DNA of 64,000 bases, from assembly GCA_050952465.1 (NCBI GenBank), contig JBMNKZ010000003.1:42829-106828 (forward strand). The letters are read 5' to 3'. A model generated the notes under the pieces. That model made no database searches. It was not told where the DNA came from and saw only the letters and a program-made list of their open reading frames with translations. The DNA comes from DUPU01 sp050952465. Lineage in GTDB: Bacteria; Bacillota; Dehalobacteriia; Dehalobacteriales; Dehalobacteriaceae. The stretch's first letter is position 1; every line of letters begins with the position of its first letter. This document shows positions 47,645-56,917 of the stretch, piece by piece. The translations under genes were made by a program, and so were the position numbers.

Positions 47645-48820
47645 TTATTTATGAGGAAGAGCTTGCCTAAAAGAACAAAAAGCCAGAAACTTTATCAGAG
47701 ATAAAGTGAACACAGTCATACCAACGAAAAGAAAAGAAAGCCCCATACCTAGAAAACCGCTTAACACACCAAAAACAAAGGAGGCAACGCCATTACTCAA
47801 ATCAACAACGTTTTCCTGCAGGGCCAAAACGGTTCCTCTGTTATCCTTGTTCGTAACTTCTACCAGCCAGGCAGCTAAAGATGGCATCGCCCCGGAATAA
47901 CCCAATCCGGCAGTAATACTGCTTAAGTAAAATATTACCGGCGTCTGAGGAAGAAAAAATAAACTGCCTGCCCCGATCCCTAAAAACATGATAGCCGGCC
48001 AAACAACAACAGGTCTGCCCCAGCGATCTGATAGGTATCCGGAGGTAAGGTTACCCACTATGGCAACAATGCTGAAACAGGTAAAATAAAGCCCTGGATT
48101 GACAATTTCGGTAGTTTGCGTGACGAATAAAACAACAAAAGTTAAAAGCAACCCATAAACTAAGGATACCAAGGCAATACCATATAGCGCAGGATAAGCA
48201 GCTTTCTCTTTTAAAACCGTACCAAACATCTGAAAAGGACCGGATTCTTTGAGATCATCAGGCCTATGATGAGGTTCTTTTATCAAAGCGAGCAAAATTA
48301 AAGACAGCATTCCGATAAAAAAGCTGACCACAAACCAGACCTGAAAACTATAGGAATTTATAATGGCCATGGCTAAAGTAGGACCGGTTAAAAGGCCGAC
48401 GGAAAAAGTAATGCGAAAAATTCCGATATATACTCCTACCCGGTTAGGGGGAGCTAAGTCTACCGCTAAGGCTCCTCCGCTGGAGAAAATTGTTGCCAGG
48501 CCCACGGCATGATAAATCCTAACCAAAGCCACGAACCAAACACTCTTACATATTATGAACAATAAGGAAGAAGTAGCAAAGACAAAGGCACTAATCATTA
48601 AAGGAATCTTTCTTCCCTTCTTGTCAGTTAATGGGCCAAAATAAAAGCGAAAAAGTACTCCCGCCAAAAAATACAAAATCATTTGCAGACCGGTATCAAA
48701 TTCTGTCCCACCGAGTTCGTAAACATATAAAGGGAGTACCGTTATGGCCGGAAAAAAACAGATGAAGGCAAAAATTGCTCCCCATAAAAAAAGAAATACA
48801 TTCAGATGCTGCTTTTTCAC
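47645..48820 (-). CDS. MFS transporter
   Basis: 391 residues with 12 predicted membrane helices. The MFS motif A variant GPLTDKKGRKIPLM follows helix 2, and GYLSDRWGRPVVVWP appears again after helix 8. Drug/metabolite efflux type by general look; substrate unknown. GTG start with GGAAGG. It is the last gene before the catabolic locus. Confidence 0.88.
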   Translation of the reverse strand: MKKQHLNVFLFLWGAIFAFICFFPAITVLPLYVYELGGTEFDTGLQMILYFLAGVLFRFYFGPLTDKKGRKIPLMISAFVFATSSLLFIICKSVWFVALVRIYHAVGLATIFSSGGALAVDLAPPNRVGVYIGIFRITFSVGLLTGPTLAMAIINSYSFQVWFVVSFFIGMLSLILLALIKEPHHRPDDLKESGPFQMFGTVLKEKAAYPALYGIALVSLVYGLLLTFVVLFVTQTTEIVNPGLYFTCFSIVAIVGNLTSGYLSDRWGRPVVVWPAIMFLGIGAGSLFFLPQTPVIFYLSSITAGLGYSGAMPSLAAWLVEVTNKDNRGTVLALQENVVDLSNGVASFVFGVLSGFLGMGLSFLFVGMTVFTLSLIKFLAFCSFRQALPHK

Positions 48821-49001
48821 ATATCCAACCTTCCTTAAATTACACTATCATTGTCTAATTCTCCATCCCTTAGTGTTACCCTTCCGAATACTTAAATTAT
48901 TTTAGGTACCCGGTCAGGTTGCTTTAGTGCCAGGTTAGATAGGATCCTTTCTCGTAAGGTCATTCGGTATCCCCTTATTTATTTATATGTAGCTTATTTG
49001 T

Positions 49002-49460
49002 TTAACTATCTTCCGCAACCTTCTTAATAGCTGTAATAATTTTGTTATAGCCTGTACATCTACATAAATTCCCGGCGATTGCCTCATTTATTTCTTTTTC
49101 CGAGGGATGAGGATTTTTCATCAGTAATGCTTTAGCTGACATCAGCATTCCAGGGGTGCAATACCCACACTGCACCGCCCCATGTTCCATAAAGGATTTT
49201 TGTAAGGGATCAAGTTCGCCGTTTTGAGCCAGTCCTTCAACGGTTAGGATCTCCTTATCTCTCACCTGGCAGGCCAGAACTAGACAAGAATTAACCGCTT
49301 GCCCATCTAAAATTACAGTACACGCCCCACATTCCCCTTCACCGCATCCTTCTTTCGTGCCTGTCAGATTCAAATCATCTCTTAAAACATCAACCAACCG
49401 TTTCTTCGGATCTACGTCAAGCTTATGTAATTTCCCGTTAACATGAAATGAAATCTGCAT
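49002..49460 (-). CDS. Molybdenum hydroxylase small subunit, (2Fe-2S)x2
   Basis: Electron-transfer subunit of a xanthine dehydrogenase-family enzyme. Plant-type ferredoxin cluster CGEGECGACTVILDG(x)..C near residue 40-60 and C-terminal cluster CGYCTPGMLMSA with CRCTGYNKI. 152 residues, standard. Last gene of the acnX operon. The FAD subunit is across the promoter at 54324. Confidence 0.95.
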   Translation of the reverse strand: MQISFHVNGKLHKLDVDPKKRLVDVLRDDLNLTGTKEGCGEGECGACTVILDGQAVNSCLVLACQVRDKEILTVEGLAQNGELDPLQKSFMEHGAVQCGYCTPGMLMSAKALLMKNPHPSEKEINEAIAGNLCRCTGYNKIITAIKKVAEDS

Positions 49461-49504
49461 GTCTTGTCACCTCTTACAAAATAAAGTATCATGAGTATCC
49501 AAAG

Positions 49505-51772
49505 CTAAATATTTACTTGTTTTAAAGCAGTCATGATTTTTTTCGGGGTTAGAGGAAGAATAGATAAATTTGTACCCAACGCATTATTGACCGCATTTAC
49601 CACAGCAGCAGCAACCGGAACTACCGCTACTTCACCTATACTCTTTGCCCCAAATGGGCCGTCATCCCCTCCCCGTTCCAATAAAAGCACCTGCACCTTT
49701 GGCATATCTGGAGCATTGATTACATGGTAGTTTTTGAAACTGTCATTGATTACACGTCCCTGAGGGTTTACATTGACTTCTTCACATAAGGCATAACCAA
49801 TACCCATTTGAACAGCTCCCTGCAGTTGACCTTCACACATACTGCGGTTAATTACCCGTCCCACATCATGCACAGCCAAATAATCGGTGACTTTTACCAA
49901 TCCGGTTTCCGTATCCACCTTTACCTCCGCAAAATGTGCCCCATATGCGCCGGGATTAGAAACACCATTGTGGGTTTCAGTAGCTATAATATCTACATGA
50001 TATTTACTTTTGGAAATGAGTCCAATCTCCTTAAAGCTAATTTTTTGGTTTTTGTCTTTCACATAATAAACTTCGCCGTTTTTAACCTTTAAGTATTCTT
50101 TTGGCTGTTGCAAGGCCAGAGCGGCTACATATAAAATCTGATCTTTTATTTTGTTTGCCACTTTTAGGGTACAAGCCCCGCAGACATATGTCACCCTGCT
50201 GCCGTATGAGCCAAAATCATAAGGACTCCTTTCCGTATCAGCTTCCAAGACAAGAATCTGTTCGGGGTCAACACTGAGAGACTCCGCGGCAATAACTCTT
50301 ATACTCTGAACCGACCCGCATCCCAGATCCTGTACGGCTGTATTTAATACAAATGTTCCGTCCTCATTCATTTTTAACGTCATGGTACTGAATTCGGGAC
50401 CCCCGCCAAACATACTTGTTTTATGGGACCCGCAGGCAAAACCAACACCGGTGCGATATCGTCCTGCTTCTTTTGGTGCGTGATATCTTTCTGCCCAAGC
50501 GAACTTTGCCGCACCTTTCTCCAAGCAATCAATAATTCCGGCATTACCTAAGGATATTTGGGTAACTGCATCAATATCAAAAGGATGCACTAAATTTTTT
50601 AATCGAAATGTAACTGGATCCAGCTTTAACCTTTTAGCAATTTGATCCATATGCACTTCAACTGCAGTAATAAATTCGGGAGATCCCCACCCTCTCATAG
50701 CTCCGGAAACAGGACAGTTGGTATAAACAGATTTGGCCCGGTATTTGATTTGAGGGATTCTATATAATTTGGTAATCTTCCCCATCAGACCGCCAATGTA
50801 ATCCATGGCATTGGTTGCATAACCCCCCGCATCAAGCACCGCATCAATCTCACAGCGGTACAGCTTTCCATCAGGAGAACATTTTGTTTTTAACCTGGTT
50901 TCCACCATCGGCCTAGTCATAGTTGAGATAATACATTCTTTTCGGTTTAGCCTGAGCATTACCGTAGAATGGGTTTCTTTGGCCAAAAAGGCGGCAAGGG
51001 GCTCTAATATCGCCTCTTGCTTACCTCCAAAAGATCCCCCCACAGGAGTTTTAATCACCCTGACCTTGTTGTAATTCAGTCCCAAAAAATCTGCCACCAC
51101 AGTTCTGACTCCAAAAGCCCCCTGGCAAGATGACCAGATGGTAATCCCTCCGGAGATATCATGACGGGCTACACAAACGTGGGTTTCCATTGTCGCATGA
51201 TGGACACGGGGAGTACGCACAATGCTTTCCACGGAGATTTCATTTTCTATACATTCATCCGCATCTTTACCTTCATTGCCAATGTTATAACCATATTCAT
51301 GAATTAAATTTCCGGTTTCATGTATTTTTATTTCGGTGGTTAAAGCATCAGATAAATCTGTAACTGCCGGAAATTCTTCATATGTAACATCAATTAATCC
51401 TATTGCTTCATGAGCAATGTCTTCACTTTGGGCTACGACCACGGCTACCCAATCACCATAGTATCTAACCTTTTGGGAAAATAAAACTTGGTCTTCCGGG
51501 CAGTTTTCCTGTTCGGGCAAAAGTCTGTAACGATTATAGGGAGTGCTCGGCGAATTCTTATAGGTAAAAACTTTAACTACCCCGGGAAGTTCTTCTGCTT
51601 TCCGGGTATCTATGTCTTTAATCATCCCATGGGCAATAGGGCTAAGTAATAATTTTGCATACAACATGTGGGGAAATTTTATGTCACCGGCATAAACTAA
51701 TTCCCCTGTTACTTTGGCTAAAGCATCATGAATCGGGTAACTCTTGCCCACATAATTAAACTGTCCCCTCAC
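49505..51772 (-). CDS. Molybdenum hydroxylase large (Mo-cofactor) subunit
   Basis: Catalytic subunit of the xanthine dehydrogenase family. Aldehyde-oxidase/xanthine-dehydrogenase a/b hammerhead at the N-terminus (HDALAKVTGELVYAGDIKFP), then the Mo-cofactor domain with GGSFGGKQE, AMRGWGSPEF and, near the C-terminus, PFGAKSIGEVAVVPVAAAV carrying the catalytic Glu. 755 residues, the usual size. GTG start at 51772 with GGAGG upstream. Substrate cannot be told from sequence; the neighbours AcnX and RidA suggest a small cyclic or imine-related compound. Confidence 0.93.
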   Translation of the reverse strand: MRGQFNYVGKSYPIHDALAKVTGELVYAGDIKFPHMLYAKLLLSPIAHGMIKDIDTRKAEELPGVVKVFTYKNSPSTPYNRYRLLPEQENCPEDQVLFSQKVRYYGDWVAVVVAQSEDIAHEAIGLIDVTYEEFPAVTDLSDALTTEIKIHETGNLIHEYGYNIGNEGKDADECIENEISVESIVRTPRVHHATMETHVCVARHDISGGITIWSSCQGAFGVRTVVADFLGLNYNKVRVIKTPVGGSFGGKQEAILEPLAAFLAKETHSTVMLRLNRKECIISTMTRPMVETRLKTKCSPDGKLYRCEIDAVLDAGGYATNAMDYIGGLMGKITKLYRIPQIKYRAKSVYTNCPVSGAMRGWGSPEFITAVEVHMDQIAKRLKLDPVTFRLKNLVHPFDIDAVTQISLGNAGIIDCLEKGAAKFAWAERYHAPKEAGRYRTGVGFACGSHKTSMFGGGPEFSTMTLKMNEDGTFVLNTAVQDLGCGSVQSIRVIAAESLSVDPEQILVLEADTERSPYDFGSYGSRVTYVCGACTLKVANKIKDQILYVAALALQQPKEYLKVKNGEVYYVKDKNQKISFKEIGLISKSKYHVDIIATETHNGVSNPGAYGAHFAEVKVDTETGLVKVTDYLAVHDVGRVINRSMCEGQLQGAVQMGIGYALCEEVNVNPQGRVINDSFKNYHVINAPDMPKVQVLLLERGGDDGPFGAKSIGEVAVVPVAAAVVNAVNNALGTNLSILPLTPKKIMTALKQVNI

Positions 51773-51801
51773 TGGTTTATACCTCCGTTTATTCTGGTTT
51801 T

Positions 51802-52194
51802 CTATACCCGCATATTCCTGCCAACTAAGGCAATCGCATTTATCTCTATCATAATACCATTAATCAAATTACAGCCCACTGTTGTACGCGCCGGTTTGGG
51901 ATCGGGAAAATATTTGGCATATACCTCATTGAACCGGGAAAAATCATTTAAATCCCGAAGATACACCTGGACTTGTACAACATCCTCCGGCTTAGCACCT
52001 GCTTCCGCCAAAACAGCCAAAAGATTCTCTACCGTAAATTGGGTTTGTTCTTCGATTGTCTTCCCCTTAATTTCGTGGGTTATTGAGTCTTCAGGTCCTT
52101 GACCGGATACAAAAACCCAATCTCCGACCTTCACAGCAGGTGAATACGCACCTATAGGATGGGGTGCCTTTGATGAGTAAATCGCCTGTTTCAT
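51802..52194 (-). CDS. RidA-family enamine/imine deaminase (intact)
   Basis: About 130 residues, complete. Family motifs: N-terminal APHPIGAYSPAVKVGDWVFVSGQ, the EEQT helix (EEQTQFTVENLLAVL), the DLNDFSRFNEVYAKYF motif and PARTTVGCN with the substrate-binding Arg. It overlaps the AcnX small subunit gene by four bases (ATGA), so it is tightly coupled with it. It likely hydrolyses an unstable imine made in this pathway; inference. Confidence 0.93.
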   Translation of the reverse strand: MKQAIYSSKAPHPIGAYSPAVKVGDWVFVSGQGPEDSITHEIKGKTIEEQTQFTVENLLAVLAEAGAKPEDVVQVQVYLRDLNDFSRFNEVYAKYFPDPKPARTTVGCNLINGIMIEINAIALVGRNMRV

Positions 52195-52640
52195 AGACAA
52201 TTTCCTTTCTCTACTGTTTTTTCTTGCTTTTTAATTATAATTTTTCCGCTGTCTGCATCTAAAAAAAGATAATCTCCGTTTTCCACCTTTCGGTAGAACT
52301 CATCTTCTACCCGATCCACCAAAGGAATCTCCATAATAATAGCACTAGTAACTAAAATAGTATCCGGACGTTGAATAATCATCCCTTTGGGAGCATTATT
52401 TCGGGTTAATAATTGATACAATCCATCAACTTGCACAGAAGAACTTCCTTTACCGGCAGGGAAAACTAAAATCTTACCGGCCACACTCTGCCCTTCCAAA
52501 TCATGTCCTTCTTCTATAACCTGACCTGTTTCCGGGTCACAAAGATAAAACAAAATTTCATCTTGGGAAATCAAAACCGGACCTTCAACTTTGCCCTCCG
52601 AAATTTTATGACAGAAAAAGGTGCACTTTGCTTCGTTCAT
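52191..52640 (-). CDS. AcnX small (swivel) subunit, DUF126
   Basis: The small subunit of the aconitase-X enzymes. About 149 residues with the swivel-domain features SGKIIIKKQ at the end and the SSVQVDGLYQLL and IQRPDTILVTSAIIMEIPLVD segments. ATG at 52640 overlaps the stop of the large subunit by ATGA. It works only with the large subunit. Confidence 0.88.
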   Translation of the reverse strand: MNEAKCTFFCHKISEGKVEGPVLISQDEILFYLCDPETGQVIEEGHDLEGQSVAGKILVFPAGKGSSSVQVDGLYQLLTRNNAPKGMIIQRPDTILVTSAIIMEIPLVDRVEDEFYRKVENGDYLFLDADSGKIIIKKQEKTVEKGNCL

Positions 52641-53839
52641 AATACTTCCCCCTTCAATGCCGCATCCACACAAGTTCTGAGATCTCTGATCACAAATTCA
52701 AGTCCTCTCCTTTTGGTATAGTAAGCACATTTGGGCGAATCAGTCACTCCCACTTTCCCCTTTAGGTGATGCCAGCAAGGTTGGTCAATACAAGTATTGT
52801 CCAAAATATGACCTCCGGAGTTTTCAATAATCTCCTTTAGTCCTGTGCGAGCGGCCAACTCTTTCGTCAGGCTGGAGGTAAGAATCCACATCTCTGCAGC
52901 CAGTTTTTTCCCCTTTACCATTTGTGCGATTTCCCTTACCTGGTTGATAGTAAAGTGAGGGCAGCCAAACATAGCAAAAGAGATCTTGCCCTTAGGACGA
53001 GAAATATTTTTCTGTACTTCGGCTAAATCTTTATTTGTTATAACGACCGTCCGAACCGGTTTTTTACCACCGAAGGCTGCTTCTATTGTCAAAGCTTCGG
53101 GAGTTACCCCTACAATATGATAAATAGCATAAGCACCAATGGTGTTAAGTTGTGCCCCTAAATTAATTAAGGCTTCCTGAGAAGGATTAGTCGGTAGTCC
53201 TACAAAAACCGGTACTCCAGGACCAATTTTTTTCCCACAATACCCCAGTAACTGATAATCAAAATCATCTTTAATATCTGCTTGAACATCGACCAGAATA
53301 TTTCCCTGTCTGTTTTCATTCAATAAGTACCCATATTCAGGAACTCGCCCTGTTATAGCCGCACAGAGGGAACTTTGCACAGATTCCCGGTTCGTCCTAG
53401 CCCCAATTACAGAATTCACATAGGCAGTAACACTGGTCTCTGAAAAAGAAATGATTTCTCCAAAGCGTGGTACATTTGCCTCCAAATAAGGGGTACAAGA
53501 GAAGGTAAGGGTAGCACCGATCTCTCGATAAGCATTGCGGGTTCTTTCCATCAATTCTTCATCTTGAGCGGATACGGATAAATGTTCCCGGCAAAACTCT
53601 ATGTTAAAACCAGGATTAACCGTGGGAGCAATTCTGCAATGTGCACCGGCTTTCAGTAATTTTTCTACAAACCAGAGATCCGCTTCCTGGTTGCTTAAAG
53701 CTACATGAACCTTACTGATTTCCACCATACGTTTAGCATCAAAACACTCTCCCACGGCAACCAGGATTTTCATGGCCAAGGCTGCCCCTGCCCCATATTT
53801 CCCGGCTAACATGTCTTTTTCTTCGTCTGTTAAATACAT
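52637..53839 (-). CDS. AcnX large (catalytic) subunit, DUF521
   Basis: Catalytic subunit of an aconitase-X-type hydro-lyase. 400 residues. The Cys residues that may hold an Fe-S cluster are in TFSCTPYLE, AMFGCPHFT, NTCIDQPCW and SPKCAYY. In other bacteria AcnX is cis-3-hydroxy-L-proline dehydratase; in archaea a mevalonate phosphate dehydratase. Split large and small subunits, as here, occur in several AcnX types. First gene after a sigma-54 promoter; followed by the small subunit, RidA and the Mo hydroxylase. Confidence 0.9.
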   Translation of the reverse strand: MYLTDEEKDMLAGKYGAGAALAMKILVAVGECFDAKRMVEISKVHVALSNQEADLWFVEKLLKAGAHCRIAPTVNPGFNIEFCREHLSVSAQDEELMERTRNAYREIGATLTFSCTPYLEANVPRFGEIISFSETSVTAYVNSVIGARTNRESVQSSLCAAITGRVPEYGYLLNENRQGNILVDVQADIKDDFDYQLLGYCGKKIGPGVPVFVGLPTNPSQEALINLGAQLNTIGAYAIYHIVGVTPEALTIEAAFGGKKPVRTVVITNKDLAEVQKNISRPKGKISFAMFGCPHFTINQVREIAQMVKGKKLAAEMWILTSSLTKELAARTGLKEIIENSGGHILDNTCIDQPCWHHLKGKVGVTDSPKCAYYTKRRGLEFVIRDLRTCVDAALKGEVL

Positions 53840-53878
53840 TAATTACACCTCTCTTAGCATAGACATGATTACAATAGT

Positions 53879-53896
53879 ATGCAAAATACATACCAA
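53879..53896 (-). promoter_or_regulatory. Sigma-54 promoter of the acnX operon
   Basis: On the minus strand TTGGTATGTATTTTGCAT: GG and GC are 10 bases apart, the strict -24/-12 spacing. The -24 box departs from consensus by T for C. Start of transcription near 53868, 30 bases upstream of the acnX ATG. Confidence 0.75.
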
Positions 53897-53949
53897 TATC
53901 CAAAATGCCGACAATTCAAGGTTTAGATATCCTTTTTCTAACCTAATAT

Positions 53950-54086
53950 GCAAACTTTTTTTGCGCCAATTTGTTGCTTTTTTTATACTCAAGCTGGCTG
54001 GCCAAACTGTTCATGCAAGTTTTTTTTGCTTGCCAAACTATATTATCAGCAAACATAGGGCTTCAAGCCTTGCAAATTTTTTTTGC
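53950..54086. promoter_or_regulatory. Three palindromic sites, likely activator binding (UAS)
   Basis: Three 15-bp sites of the form GCAA(A/G)-N5/6-TTTGC: 53950-53964, 54015-54029 and 54072-54086. Each is preceded by a TG, TG, TTG-like base context and followed by (C/T)GC(C/T). They lie between the two divergent sigma-54 promoters at -80 to -218 from the minus one and -210 to -345 from the plus one, the distance range of enhancer sites. Confidence 0.65.
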
Positions 54087-54266
54087 ACGCTAATATATTT
54101 TGCGTATTTTTTTATTGATTTTTTATTTAAAATAATATTATCAGGGATAGTGTTTATTTACCTTTGATAAGGAAACAGTTAATGGAAAATTACTTTTATT
54201 TTTCAGTGTTAGCATTAATGAAATTTTTTCATGTATTATAGATAGTGTGACTAGTGGACACTTTGT

Positions 54267-54283
54267 TTGGCATGTAATTTGCA
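54267..54283 (+). promoter_or_regulatory. Sigma-54 promoter of the FAD subunit gene
   Basis: TTGGCATGTAATTTGCA with GG and GC exactly 10 bases apart, a near-perfect -24/-12 element. Start of transcription near 54295, 29 bases upstream of the ATG at 54324. Confidence 0.88.
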
Positions 54284-54323
54284 AACACTAAATTATTAAT
54301 AGTCATCAAAGAGGAGGATAAAA

Positions 54324-55193
54324 ATGAACCCTGTTGAAATATGTACTCCTAACAATATCAATGAACTGATCACAGCTCTTAGTCAGGCAACACCCCATAG
54401 CAAGGTCTTGGCCGGAGGAACAGATCTTATAATTTCTCTGCATGAAAGAAAAATTAAGCCGGATTTAATCATTGAACTTTCTAAAGTAAAAGAACTTGCT
54501 TTTATCAGACAAGAAAATGAATTCATTTCCATTGGGGCTTTAACAACGTTCACAGAGATAAAAGAAAACGACTTAATCCTCAAGTACTTTCCATGTCTGG
54601 CAGAGGCCGCAGCCCGGGTTGGATCCGTCCAAATTCGCAACAGAGCAACAATAGGAGGAAATATTGCCAATGCGTCACCTGCCGGGGACTCATTGCCGGT
54701 ACTGTCTATGTTAAATGCACAGATATCCATAATTAATCCCCATGGTTCGATTAAAGAATGTACCATTGATGAAATTCTAATGGCACCGCGAAAAACAAAT
54801 TTAAGTTACAATGAGGCCATTGTCAGCATTAAGATTCCGATTCCTCATCCGTCTTTTCGCAGTGCTTTTGTTAAATTAGGCACCAGAACTACAGTAACAA
54901 TTGCCATGATCAATATGGCTATGGGTATTAATTTTGATGAGCAAACGCAGAAAATAACCGATGCTTCCCTGGTTTTGGGAGCAATTTCTCCAACAACATT
55001 ACGAGTTCCGGAAATTGAGAAAATCTTTATTGACCGTACACTGGATCACAGCCTATTAACTGAGTTTTCTCAGATGCTTTCCCAGCTAATAGAAAAAACG
55101 GCACCGATAGAATTTGAAATGGAATACAAAAAAGATGCTGTCAAGGGAGTGTCGTCGGACCTTTTACACAAACTACTGCCGGAAATATTTTAA
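54324..55193 (+). CDS. Molybdenum hydroxylase FAD-binding subunit
   Basis: Medium subunit of the xanthine dehydrogenase-family enzyme whose other two subunits are on the opposite strand (49002, 49505). The FAD motifs are AGGTDL (residues ~33-38) and RNRATIGGNIANASPAGDSLPVL, with the usual C-terminal domain. 289 residues. GAGGAGG precedes the ATG. Its stop overlaps the stop of the activator gene by a few bases, so the two are tail-to-tail. Confidence 0.94.
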   Translation: MNPVEICTPNNINELITALSQATPHSKVLAGGTDLIISLHERKIKPDLIIELSKVKELAFIRQENEFISIGALTTFTEIKENDLILKYFPCLAEAAARVGSVQIRNRATIGGNIANASPAGDSLPVLSMLNAQISIINPHGSIKECTIDEILMAPRKTNLSYNEAIVSIKIPIPHPSFRSAFVKLGTRTTVTIAMINMAMGINFDEQTQKITDASLVLGAISPTTLRVPEIEKIFIDRTLDHSLLTEFSQMLSQLIEKTAPIEFEMEYKKDAVKGVSSDLLHKLLPEIF

Positions 55194-56608
55194 CTATTTG
55201 CTGTTTTAATCTTTATACCTAACTTTCGCATACGGTATTGCATGTTCTGCCGGGAAATTCCTAAAGCTGCTGCTGCCTTGGTAATATTGCCCTGATACCT
55301 TCTTAAAGTTTCTTGAATTGCTTGGCTTTCTACTTCAGTCAATATATGAGAAAGTGTCCCACGCTCCCTGGGTGTAATATCCTGTACCCCCAGATCCTGT
55401 TGAGTAAGTTTCATTTTGAGATATTGTGGCAGATGGTTGGTTTTTATAATTTGCTCTTCCTCTAACATCGTGATCGCACTTTCAATAACATGTTCTAATT
55501 CTCTGACATTTCCTGGCCATTGATATTTCATTAAAAAACTTTTCATGTCCGAAGAAATCCTGATACTTCTTCGACCATAGATTTTTTGAAACTTTTTCAA
55601 AAATAATCCACTAATATTTCTATATCCTCTTCTCGTTCCCGTAAAGGAGGTACATACAAAGAAATTACGGCAATCCTGTAAAATAAATCCTTCCGCAATT
55701 CTCCCCCGGCTAATGCATTCCCATGGATCAACATTAATGGAACTGATAATCCGGCAATAAATCGGGATATCAGTCTTACCCCCTAAGCGGCGGACATACT
55801 TTTCTTGGAGCACCCGCAAAAGTTTAGCTTGCAGAGTTGGACTCATAGAGTTTATTTCATCAAGAAAAAGGGTTCCTTTTCCCGCTTGTTCAAACAGCCC
55901 GGGATTATCCACAGCTCCGGTAAATGCTCCTTTTGTAGTTCCGAAAAGAGAACTTTCTAATAGTGTCTCAGGAATCGCTGCACAATTAATCGCGATAAAA
56001 GGTTCCATATTATAGCTACTATAATTATGTATTCCTTGCACCAAAAGTTCCTTCCCTGTCCCCGTTTCACCATATACTAAGACAGAGCAGTCAGATACAG
56101 CTGCTTTTTTAGCTGATATAATTAATTGTTCTATTTTGGGACTGCGATAAATTATTGACTCAAGTGTATATCTGGTGCCATTTTTTCTATCTGTACCCAT
56201 TTCGGAACCTATTTGACCTTGCAATTGAATCGTCTTTTCTAACAACTCTTTAATTTGAGTGACATTCCGGCAAATCGAATACACACACATTAATTTGCCA
56301 TCTTTAAAAAAGGGTATCGTATTTGCCATAATGTCTATTTTCTTTCCATGTTTAGGAATAATATGTTTATGCTTTTCCAACATTGGTTCCCCTGATTTTG
56401 TTACAAGGATATGATCACTTTCTTGTTCCGTTACATCATAAACATCCATCAAATGTTTGCCGATAACCTCTTTTTTTGATAAGTTCTCCCATTTAGCTAA
56501 TTCATTATTATAATAAATAATTTTTTTATTAGGATCCGTGACCAAAATCCCTTCATTAACTGAATCAAAAATTGTTTCCAACAGCTTTATATAATCTCGG
56601 CTATTCAT
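55190..56608 (-). CDS. Sigma-54-dependent activator (PAS-AAA+-Fis), locally frame-shifted
   Basis: Activator of sigma-54 RNA polymerase. PAS sensor (residues ~10-125), AAA+ domain (~150-380) with Walker A GETGTGKE, GAFTGA loop GAFTGAVDN and Walker B LFLDEI, and a C-terminal Fis HTH (AAAALGISRQNMQYRMRKL). Residues ~290-335 read as an unrelated sequence: the expected ELRKDLFYRIAVISLYVPPL and RERE segment is present in the +1 frame. An extra G near 55727 and a missing T near 55604 would restore a normal AAA+ domain. Probably controls both divergent sigma-54 promoters. Confidence 0.88.
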   Translation of the reverse strand: MNSRDYIKLLETIFDSVNEGILVTDPNKKIIYYNNELAKWENLSKKEVIGKHLMDVYDVTEQESDHILVTKSGEPMLEKHKHIIPKHGKKIDIMANTIPFFKDGKLMCVYSICRNVTQIKELLEKTIQLQGQIGSEMGTDRKNGTRYTLESIIYRSPKIEQLIISAKKAAVSDCSVLVYGETGTGKELLVQGIHNYSSYNMEPFIAINCAAIPETLLESSLFGTTKGAFTGAVDNPGLFEQAGKGTLFLDEINSMSPTLQAKLLRVLQEKYVRRLGGKTDIPIYCRIISSINVDPWECISRGRIAEGFILQDCRNFFVCTSFTGTRRGYRNISGLFLKKFQKIYGRRSIRISSDMKSFLMKYQWPGNVRELEHVIESAITMLEEEQIIKTNHLPQYLKMKLTQQDLGVQDITPRERGTLSHILTEVESQAIQETLRRYQGNITKAAAALGISRQNMQYRMRKLGIKIKTANS

Positions 56609-56770
56609 CTAACCATCCCCTTACCCTCTGTCATATTTAATGTAAATACTTCGTAATAAATACTTCTTTTTCCAGGTTAAATATTCCTTCTTTAAAAATC
56701 TCAGTTATTTGTAAATCAACGACTTCTTCTATTAACTTATTTGTCAGAATATTTGGCCTTGTCCAGCAAA

Positions 56771-56796
56771 TAAAAAACCTTCCCACCCGGGAAGGT
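56771..56796 (-). terminator. Terminator of the fol operon
   Basis: CCTTCCC pairs with GGGAAGG around a 4-base loop; six T follow on the minus strand, downstream of folK. Confidence 0.85.
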
Positions 56797-56816
56797 ATAG
56801 AAATCCATCATTCGTT

Positions 56817-56910
56817 TATAACGAGGCATTTGATGTACCCCGCCTCTATAGGTACGGATACCTATTAGATTCTCAGACGGCGAATATTTCTTCCGCCTGA
56901 TATGTTGCTG
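56817..56910 (+). repeat. Family R structured intergenic repeat, copy
   Basis: TATAACGAGGCATTTGATGT, CCCCGCCTCTATAGGTACGG, ATACCTATTAGATT and GACGGCGAATATTT, then CCGCCTGATATGTTG. It follows copy 16039-16130 over its length. It lies between folK and its terminator, so it would be transcribed antisense to its own orientation. Confidence 0.6.
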
Positions 56911-56917
56911 AACATTA

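Noticed and set aside
53945..54036. TTGGC...TTGCA stretches on the minus strand as extra sigma-54 promoters
   Set aside because: The GG and GC are 14 or 16 bases apart instead of 10; they are better read as parts of the palindromic sites.
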